Shown: piece after piece, positions 23,023 through 31,160 of the stretch | Layout: every line of letters begins with the position of its first letter | Numbering within the stretch: position 1 is the first letter of the stretch | DNA from: Psilocybe azurescens | Lineage: Eukaryota > Basidiomycota > Agaricomycetes > Agaricales > Agrocybaceae | Assembly (NCBI GenBank): GCA_023853785.1 | Contig: JAJIRX010000911.1 | Location: 1 to 31,160 of the forward strand | DNA: 31,160 nucleotides | Direction: 5' to 3' | Translations under genes and position numbers: made by a program | The notes under the pieces: generated by a model | Database searches by the model: none | What the model saw: the letters and a program-made list of their open reading frames with translations, nothing else | What the model was told of the DNA's origin: nothing

Positions 23023-23172
23023 TCAATCTAAAAATAACCGGAAACGCCATATTGAGGCATACGGTACCAGTATGCAGACATGTGACAAGATAAACAAGGT
23101 CAGATGATCGGCAATGCCATCGAAGAGACTAGGCGACATCTTTCATAACTTGAACGTTCAACCATAAACACG

Positions 23173-25311
23173 ATGCCACTTGGAGAAGACCCATTTCAAC
23201 CTCTGTTGCATGCGACTCTCAAAGCTAACTACAATCCTGGCATAACTCAACCCGACCTCGAGGGATCTCCAGAGCAAGCGATCACATCACCCTTACATTT
23301 CTATGATCGACATATCGGTTCCAACCACGTCCTAAAGAACGTGGTATATCTTCCATCCATCCCTCATTTATTATCCACAACATGCGACAATGCAATTCTA
23401 GACTTCATGAATAGCGACCACAAATTCACTTCCACCAATTACAATTTTCAACTCGAGATGTCGCCAGTGAAGTTCGTGGATTCTGACACAGTGGGATGGT
23501 ATTATTTCGACAATGTTGGTGCCATAAGCCAGGCATATGCATCAAAACTGTGTCTACATCCTCATATAGATACTTGGAACTATATGTTCAATGTCTCATT
23601 TGGCGGTCGACACGATACGCCATTCATGTCGGAAGGATTTATGTGCATCGCTGAACATCCCCGCGGGCAAGTCGACTTCAAGACGGAACAAATGGAGAGA
23701 GGCTTATCTGATTCTACAAAGAGAACTCTACGCGAGATACTGGAAAAGAACCCCAGACTGGCTACTTGGCATATATTTCCTATGATAGGCACATTCACGG
23801 CAATTTTCCACAACGTGGTAAAGGATACTAAGTTCATCTGGGAGACATCTCGCACTCAGGGATATCAGATCAAAACACGCGCTGTACCGCCCCCGACTCC
23901 AAATCTCTTTCAAAAAATTAAAAGCTCGTTCTTTTTCCCGGGGCAAGGAGGCATTCTTGGATAGGAAATACGTCCCGAAGGCAAGGAAATTCGTAACCGT
24001 ATTGCGAGCCCCAGTGCGAGCCGCCTATCGCCCAGACTTTCGACACTATCTCCAACATGTAGGCATTTCAGCTTACTATCTGAAAATTCAGTCCGTTCGC
24101 TGACACTCTCGAAGGCTTGGGCTACAGCCGCAATTCACAATTCCACTTATATTATCCTCCATTGTGGACGGTATGAGCGTATCGGGATTCGACATCGAGA
24201 CTCGCAAACGATTTACCTCTCTGGAGTAATAGACACTATCAATATCAAGGACCCTCATTATCGGAAGCTCCATGTCGGCTTACATATCGCTATTGTTCAA
24301 GATATATTGGAACGGAAAAAACTTGCGGAGGATCTCGAGAAGATATCTCCAAACAAAGTTAAGAAACGTCCCGCGGATGGTCTTGAAGACAAAGAGACAC
24401 CAAAGTCAAAGCGCCGGCGTCGAGCTAGCAGCCCTCATGAACGAGCAAGGGCGCCAAAACTCGTGAGTCGTTGATTATACATAAGCGATCCCACCTATCT
24501 GATCCAGTCAGCTAGATTTCCAAAGAGCTAGTCCATAGAAAAATGGCACTTGTTACTTTGGACTATGATGCCTTTTCTTCGCCGGTACCCTCCTCATTCA
24601 TACGACACGGGGAGTCATGCATGCGCGAAAATTCCTCAAAGGACACCGATTGGACTAAAGACCCAGATGAGCAGAAAAGATTTAATGGCCAAGAATATTT
24701 CACGCTCAAACTGCTGGCCCCCTGGGTCATGGCGCGGTCGGCGTCGTTCATCCTGCTCAAGCCGAGGTCACCCTGGAATCGGGAGAAGTGTTGAAAGAAA
24801 ATCTGGTATTCAAGCTAGCTTTCAACGATGAGCAACAAGAGATTGAAGAATGAATTCGAAGCTTACTGTCTCATGTCTCGAGAGGATGGTATCGAAGGCA
24901 TAGTCGACGTTCATGGCCTATTCCATGATCCAGAATCGGGTGTAATGGGTATGCTTATGGGTGACGGAGGCACTTCACTCCGTCGTCGAGAATCTCAACG
25001 TATTGGAAAGGAAGCTGAGCAAGTAACAACCACACGGCAAGAAAGGTGAATATCGCCTCTAATATCTTGTACCACCATTATTAATATGCATCACAATATG
25101 CAGGAAGGCATTCGTAAGTGCTCTTAAAAGTATTCACAAAGCAGATATTAGGCATGGTGATATGAGACCTGACAATTTAACCATTAACTCGGATGGTCAG
25201 GTCTTTATAATCGACTTTGACTGTGCTGAATGGCCAGAGGCCGACGAAGCTTTGGCCGCAGAGTTGAAACGCTTGAACGATGTTCTTGACGGGAAATTCA
25301 ATCGATATTGA
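23173..25311 (+). CDS. Two-domain kinase-like protein, copy C
   Basis: Four exons (23173-24058, 24115-24462, 24516-25045, 25104-25311) give about 657 residues with the same intron sites and phases as copy A. The N-domain shows FYDRHIGSNHVLKNVV and WETSRTQGYQ; exon 2 shows IGIRHRDSQTIYLSG and HYRKLHVGLHIAIVQD; the linker is KKRPADGLEDKET then KSKRRRR. The kinase-like part has a recognisable glycine loop once the frame is followed (LGHGAVGVVHPAQ), the Lys in LVFKLAF, RHGDMRPDN (Asp 608, Asn 613) and DFD at 626, then just 31 residues, so a full C-lobe is absent. Frame breaks: about 23928-23944, C-run 24718-24722, and loss of a GA unit at about 24839. All catalytic positions are kept, so activity is plausible. 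The substrate is unknown. Confidence 0.8.
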
Positions 25312-25662
25312 TTTTCACCTTTCTTGAGAACCTTTTACCAATAAATTATTCCACGGACTCGTCAAACCTCGAATTTGAACGGGTTCTTTATTTTATTGAT
25401 ACTCATATTTATATCTCATTTTCGAAATTTATTACTCCGTGAGTTTCTCAACACAATTGATTGCTCTAGGCAATTTCTGTATCGCACCTGACCACACCTC
25501 GACCACAATCTTGCAGTCAGTTGTGTTGGTGAGTGTATATGTACAATGTGTGTATGTATTAGCATAGTATTCAATCTGTAAGGACATTTGGGGAAGCGTT
25601 GATCTGAATAACTTATATCGACAGTCCAAAAGAGTTGGTGTCGGGCACGGAGGCTGTGTAAC
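25312..25662. other. 3' flank of copy C
   Basis: AT-rich intergenic sequence ending at a perfect palindrome. No gene seen. Confidence 0.45.
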
Positions 25663-25701
25663 CAGTGATGTGCGGGTGGTACTACCACCCGCACATCACT
25701 G
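25663..25701. repeat. Perfect 39-bp palindrome
   Basis: Nineteen-bp arms (25663-25681 and 25683-25701) with a one-base centre form an uninterrupted inverted repeat beginning CAGTGATGTGCGGG. It separates copy C from truncated copy D. I see no transposon attached to it. Confidence 0.85.
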
Positions 25702-25807
25702 CTTCAGTTAGTAACTACATATTTGATCGAGTTAGAGTTACTAAGTTAAGTTATCTCTTTCTCATTTATGGCGCCATTGCCTTGATCAAGTCAAATAGAT
25801 AGGCAAA

Positions 25808-26590
25808 CAGCTGGTTGATCGAAAACTGGCCCTCGTTAACTTAGACTATAGCGTATTTTGTTCGTCCATACCTTCCTTGTCCATACGAATCGGAGAATCG
25901 TGCAAGCGTGATATACCCTCAGAAGAAACGGACTGGAAAAAGGGCCCAAGTCAGCAGGAACAATTTAACAATCAAGAATATTTTACCCTCAAATTACTAG
26001 CGCCACTCGGTCGTGGTGCAGCTGGAGTCGTTCATCCCGCTCAAGCGGGAGTTGCCCTGTCATCTGGGCAGTGGGGGCGCTCTGAAGGCGGACCTTGTCT
26101 TCAGGCTAGCATTCACAGAAGAGCAGAACAAGAAGTTAAGACACGAATTTGACAACTACTGTCGCATGTCTCGAGCGGATGGCATTGAAGGGATCCTTGA
26201 TATACACGGTCTTTTTCATAATGCGGAATCGAATGTAATCGGTCTTCTCATGGCCGATAGACGTAACAGTCCTCGCCAACGAGAGATGGAGCGTACAGGA
26301 AAATTCATCGAGCAGGTGACGACCACTTTGGGGGAAAGACAATCATGATTACACTCCATCCTTGCTGCTTTTATCAACACTGACATGATGTTTTATCATC
26401 TGCAGGGAGGCTTTCACGAGGGCGCTTGAGAGCCTTCATCGAGCGCAAGTTGGACGTCACGATATTAGAGCTGACAATCTCACAATCAACTCGGACGGTA
26501 AGGTCTTCATCATAGACTTTGACTGTGCCGACTGGACAATCCGCGCCCGTGTGCGGGCCGATGAATTAATATGCCTGAAATTAATAACAT
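25808..26590 (+). pseudogene. Truncated kinase-like copy D
   Basis: Only the last two exon equivalents remain. The first runs from QLVDRKLALVNLDY through LGRGAAGVVHPAQ and DLVFRLAF to EQVTTTLGER. The second (from about 26406) has GRHDIRADN and DFDCADW, so catalytic residues persist. The N-domain and linker are missing; sequence before 25808 is unrelated. The donor of the last intron is lost (GAAAG followed by AC at 26339 where copy C has GT). One frame break lies in the G-run at about 26072-26076. The reading frame runs on into copy E with no stop. Confidence 0.75.
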
Positions 26591-27829
26591 TGTTGACTTT
26601 GCTTGTCCGCGACTGTACCGCAGCAATTAATGATACAACGTACATCATCCTTAATTTTGGACGATACAAGCATATTGGAATTCGACATAGAGCATTGCAG
26701 GCCCTGTACCTCTCTGGAGCAATCGAAATGATAAGCATTCAAGATCCTCATTATCGAAAGCTCCACATTGATCTTCACATAGCCATCCCACAATATATGC
26801 TGGAGGGGAAGAAACTTGTGGACACTCTGCAATCCAACTCCGAAAAGTGTTCTACAGATAGTCTCGAGAATAAAGAGACGTTGAGTCCCAAGCGCCGGCA
26901 TCGAGCATTTAGCCCACCTAGGCGAATAGATGTAAAGGATTCCGTGAGCTATTCTCCTTTTATCATCTGCCAGTGCGTTCATTTGATCATCTAGATTTCC
27001 AAAGAATTGATTCATTGAAAGTTAGAACTCACTATGGTGTCTTCTCCTCGATAAATTAATAAGTATACATACGTGACACATCTTCCGAAGGTACGGACTG
27101 GACAAAGAATTCATTTGCGCAGAAAAAGTTTAGTAGGGTGGAGTATTTCACCCTCAAATAGTCGGCGCCATTGGGTGACGGTGCAGTTGGGATTGCCTAC
27201 CCGGCTCAGACGGGGGTCATGTTGGAATCTGGAAAGGTGCTGAGGAAAAATCTCGTGTTTAAGTTAGCCTTTCGCGATGAACAAGAGGAGGAATTGAAGA
27301 ATGAATTCAAAGTGTACTGCCTCATGTCTCAAGCCCATGGTATCGGAGGCATCGTCGACATACATGGCCCATTCCGTGACCCAGATTCTGGCTTAATAGG
27401 TATGCTAATGTCTGATGTAGGTGTAAGCCTCTGTCGACGAGAATGCGATCGTATTGGAAAATGCGCTAAACAGGTGACAACTACCTGGCGAGAAAGATAA
27501 ATATGGCTTACTGCTATTTGCATCTTGCTCGATAACTCGCCTGCTTTGAAATATCCAGGAAAGCATTCGTAAGGGCATTAAAAGGTCCTCATACAGCAGA
27601 GATCATGGATGGTGATAACGCAGACGGTCGGGTTTTCATCGCTGACTTTGATTGTGCTAAATGGATAAAACGCCAATCCTTTCTGGCGGATGAGCAGGTC
27701 TGTTTGCCATTCTTCACGGGAAATATAAATCCGGCATACCTCTCGAGTTCTTTGAAGCAATCAAGGGTTCCAAATACACAACGAGAGTTGGATTTATTGT
27801 CTAATGTATACCCTTCCACCGTTCAGTAG
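26591..27829 (+). pseudogene. Decayed kinase-like copy E, fused behind copy D
   Basis: It starts inside the exon-2 equivalent (NDTTYIILN, IGIRHRALQALYLSG, HYRKLHIDLHIAI, then KRRHR), directly in frame with the end of D. The next intron (26944-26994) is intact, but the following exon has TGA where A and C have Arg (ELIH-stop-KLEL), then TAA, a deletion of about 15 codons, and TAG in place of Leu after YFTLK. GDGAVGIAYPAQ and LVFKLAF remain. The last donor is AT at 27497, and the catalytic loop has shrunk to MDGDNADG, removing Asn. It cannot encode a working protein. Confidence 0.75.
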
Positions 27830-29412
27830 ACTATGTTACAATATATCTTTGATTCTTATAGGCAGATTTACTTACGTCTAGGATCTGACAGCTCCTTGGG
27901 TCGTCGAAATGTCACTTGTGAGCTTCAAGTCCAGAGCGATTCCTATATTAGCTTGCGACAGCGACTGAGTCTGCATATCGTACAGTATAGGTAGAGAAAT
28001 GCCTATGTGGAGAGTTGCAAGATAGTTCTGACTTGGAGATTGAATGTGGACTCCCGACTTTACCCAAAGTCGCCATGGATTCCAAATTGTTGATTCAGGC
28101 GGCGAATCGGACTTTCAACACCAAAAGCTTCACCACGACCGTTGTTCGTATACCTTTATGATATTCAGGCAGAGACGCTAACTGTCAGCGTGAGTGCTCG
28201 TGTCATCAATGAATTCCACCCCATAGAAGATCCCTCCCACATAATAGTTTCAGTAACTCTCTGATCTCATCTAGAGGCACGTTCGGTGTACAAATTAGAC
28301 TTCCGAGACGTTAATCATCTATGAAAATTCCCTAAGTTAAAAATACTGCACTGAACCACTCTCTCTTCAGAACAAGCACAACGGCTTGCATGTCGAACGA
28401 ATTTCTACTTAGTGAACATTTATTGCCCAGCAAAGGACGTCACGTCCTATTGATTATGGGCGAGTTTATGATCGAGTTTTTTGAACAGCGACGGAGGGAA
28501 TCTATGCGTTCATAGAACAATTTCAACATCTGCACTGAAAAACTAAAATCTGTCTGAGATTACTGCAACTACCATATAGGAGTTCGTGATACTCCAGTTT
28601 CTGAAAACCGTTACGAAGAATCTAAAGGCTCGTTTCACATCCCTACTCAGGCCGCATAGAGAGTTGCGGAAAGGCAACTTTGCGCCGTATAACAACTAAA
28701 TCCAGTGGCATGCTCTTAGTGGGAACAATTAGTACGTTGAATGTATATTGCGGCTTCATTCTTTAACGCTGGTTACCTATAGAACCAGCAAATCTTTGTA
28801 ACATCAATCTACTATTCCTCGTGCTTCAAAACTCACTACCCTCCATAGACCCTCCATTACTTTTTGACGCGCCTTCGGCGAAGAACTGGATGCGACGTGC
28901 GAGCAAGACGATCAGATGAATATTCTCTATTTTTAGGCGTGAAGCGTGAAGCGTTACAATGCAGGAAGCCAGAAATGTAAAGACTCGGATGGTTGTCCCT
29001 TCGCCTTTATAAGCATCTTTCGTTGCCGCTTTAGCCCATTCACAAACACACGGACCTCACCGAACCAAAACGTCGTAAATTTGTTTATCAGGACATCAGT
29101 CGAAGAAATCTTCTTTGCTTATTCTTCAATAAGTATGTAGCGATTTATAATCCTGTCCATTCTACATATCGTTTCAGGTGCGGCAGAGTTCTGCTATTTC
29201 CAAACAATTCCAGTCATTTCGAGTCAGTGCGCGAAGGTAAGGTCACGACATAAACATAAGGGGATGATTACGTAGTCAACTCACAAGCAGTGACCGCAGT
29301 GCGGTACCATTTTCATCATTAGTATCAGAACTCAACAAGCAGTCTAACTCAAGATTCCTTCCTTGCTTACGACTTCCATCTACCAGGGTCCAATATTTAC
29401 CTCTAGTTATCA
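27830..29412. other. Gene-free region and VPS27 upstream sequence
   Basis: About 1.6 kb without a recognisable gene. A short tandem GCGTGAA-GCGTGAA-GCG lies near 28936. The last few hundred bases presumably carry the VPS27 promoter; no clear TATA box is seen. Confidence 0.45.
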
Positions 29413-31160
29413 ATGTCGGGTCTGGGCGCGTGGATATGGGGGGCTCTCAGCTTGATGATGCAATTGGTGAGCTCCAGGGGTACTTACGATCTGGGGTGAA
29501 TACGTATTGACATATGCCATTCAGACAAAGCAACGTCAGAACTCTTACCCGCAGGAGGAGAAGATATCGCTCTCAACCTTGAAATATGCGACCAAATCCG
29601 CTCGAAATCTGTGCCAGCCAAGGATGCTATGCGCGCTCTGAAACGTCGGCTCAATCATAAGAATCCGAACGTACAATTGTTGGCGTTAAGTGTAGGCAGC
29701 CCTCACTTCGTGACAAATCAAACTTTTACTGATATACCGCAGTTGACAGACATTTGTATAAAGAATGGCGGGGACTTGTTCCTCGCTGAAGTTGCTTCAA
29801 GAGAGTTCATGGACAACCTCGTTTCCATCTTGAAAATGCCAGCGCTCAATCACGATGTCAAAGAGATGATTCTGCGTCTTGTACAGAACTGGAGCATTGC
29901 TTTTGAAGGAAAGCCAACGTTGAGCTACGTGGGCCAGGTCTACAAGACATTGACCAACGAAGGTGAGTTGTGGTGCATACCGAGTCTCAAAGCAATGACG
30001 CGATGATGTTGTTAGGCTATAAATTCCCGCCAAAAGATATGGCAATTGCCAACTCTGCAATGGTCGATACAATGACTGCCCCCGAATGGATCGATTCCGA
30101 CCTATGCCTTCGTTGTCGTACTCCTTTCAGTTTCACCAATCGCAAACATCATTGTAGAAACTGCGGCCAGGTCTTTGATCAAGCATGTTCCTCGAAGACT
30201 ATGGCATTACCTCACTTTGGCATCGCACAAGAAGTCAGAGTGTGCGATGGGTGCCATTCAAAGCTTACGAAGAAGGCTGAAAAGACGTAAGTGGTTTCAT
30301 GGAGAACATCCTGAGCATTACTAAATGAACGCACAGTGACAGAGGTCATCGTCACTCTACCAGCCTTCATGGTCATCGTCACAAGAGCGCACGTGAATTG
30401 GCAGATGCCGAGCTCCAAAGAGCCATTCAGCTTTCACTCCAAGAAGTTCATGGTACAAGTGGACATGCTCGTTCTGGATACGTGCCTTCTCAGCCTTCCC
30501 CACAAAATGGGGGTACTCTGAGCCACCCATCATCGACCGAAGTACATATCCGAGCCGAAAGGCTGCTGTGGCGGATGACGACGATCCGGACCTCAGGGCC
30601 GCCATTGAAGCCAGTTTGCGAGAAGCTAATGCCCTGAAACCAAGTGCTCCTGTAGTCGCCGAAACTCCGCGCTCCGAGGAGCCATCGTATGCTGGACCAG
30701 GTTATTCTCAATCGTACCTCCATCAGTCAGCCAGTCCACCCTTCCACAAATCCCCAATTACGATCTCGAACCTCTGGAGGCTGATGTCATCTTAACCTTC
30801 AATCAAACGGTGGAGCAAGTTCAGGCGCAAGGAGGCAGAGACCTATCAAAATATCCAGCGGTTTCGGAGCTTTACGAGAAGGCTAGCGGTTTGAGACCCA
30901 AATTGGCTCTCAGTTTGGATGATACGGGGAGGAAAGAACGTGAGTGTTGGCGTTCAGTTGGACTTTGGTGGTTGGAAGCTAATGATGTGTCATCACAGAG
31001 ATGCTCTCAGAAATGCACGAACAATTATTACAGGCGGTCAAACTGTACGATCAAATTCTTTCGCAACAAGTGGCTCAGCCTCGATGGCGAACACCAACAG
31101 CGGCGCCCGTGAATCCCGCGCCGTATCAGCAGCAGCAAGCCTATAACGCAAACTATGCCC
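29413..31160 (+). CDS. VPS27: VPS27, ESCRT-0 sorting subunit (5' part)
   Basis: Vps27 binds PI3P and ubiquitinated cargo on endosomes and starts ESCRT sorting into multivesicular bodies. Exons 29413-29466, 29525-29691, 29743-29962, 30016-30286, 30337-30939 and 30999 to the window end. A VHS domain fills about residues 8-147 ([35 protein letters not shown]). The FYVE finger spans about 172-232, with WIDSD, two CxxC pairs and the signature RKHHCRNCG. Two ubiquitin-interacting motifs follow: [14 protein letters not shown] (about 262-275) and [17 protein letters not shown] helical segment and a Gln-rich end run off the window. Frame breaks: G-runs 29438-29443 and 30509-30513 and C-run 30739-30741. 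The ATG is followed by GAWIWG, matching the family's tryptophan-rich start. Confidence 0.94.

Noticed and set aside
15424..25311. Naming the cluster FunK1 protein kinases
   Set aside because: The catalytic HHDIKADN/HGDMRPDN and DF[DE] motifs with so short an end, and the N-domain, do not fit the FunK1 pattern as I know it; only a profile search could settle it.
29692..29742. Open reading through VPS27 intron 2 as coding
   Set aside because: It is 51 bp with GTAGGC and CCGCAG ends, stays open by chance, and would insert extra residues into a conserved VHS helix region.
1..31160. CRISPR arrays, rRNA, tRNA or bacterial operon features
   Set aside because: None seen; the spliced genes place the whole window in a eukaryotic nuclear genome.

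Overview
The window is nuclear DNA from a filamentous fungus, most likely a mushroom-forming basidiomycete (Agaricomycetes). The evidence is the dense 49-80 bp GT..AG introns with CTRAY-type branch points, the intron-rich housekeeping genes, the pyrimidine-rich region before the RPB1 start, and a family of kinase-like proteins of basidiomycete character. The species cannot be read from the sequence.

Layout. 1-1790: no gene seen, ending in the RPB1 promoter and leader. 1791-8519 (+): RPB1, the largest subunit of RNA polymerase II, in 18 exons; its C-terminal repeat domain ends in a run of micro-exons of 9, 3, 78, 30 and 12 nt. 9390-12700 (-): a vacuolar amino-acid transporter of the Avt3/Avt4 type in 13 exons, convergent with RPB1. 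13259-13480: a decayed duplicate of the RPB1 3' end. About 14280-14700 (-): an unrecognised gene fragment.

15.4-27.8 kb is an accessory block: a tandem family of two-domain proteins with an uncharacterised N-terminal domain, a basic NLS-like linker in several members, and a very short C-terminal kinase-like domain. It holds two copies with catalytic motifs (A 15424-17683, C 23173-25311), one full-length member whose catalytic residues are replaced (B 19696-21911), two decayed partial copies joined to each other (D, E 25808-27829), and a remnant with only flanking and 3'-terminal sequence (18113-18665). A roughly 0.9 kb long-inverted-repeat element, probably a non-autonomous Mutator-like transposon, lies just upstream of copy C. 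29413-31160 (+): the 5' part of VPS27 (VHS, FYVE, two UIMs), running off the window.

Every gene, including the essential RPB1, carries single-base frame breaks, mostly in homopolymers: 19 in about 14.6 kb of coding sequence. The breaks are spread evenly over housekeeping and accessory genes, so I read them mainly as sequencing or assembly indels. Copies D and E also have premature stops, lost splice donors and internal deletions, which look like true decay. RPB1, the transporter and VPS27 act in transcription, vacuolar amino-acid export and endosomal sorting and share no pathway. The kinase-like cluster is the accessory, possibly undescribed part.
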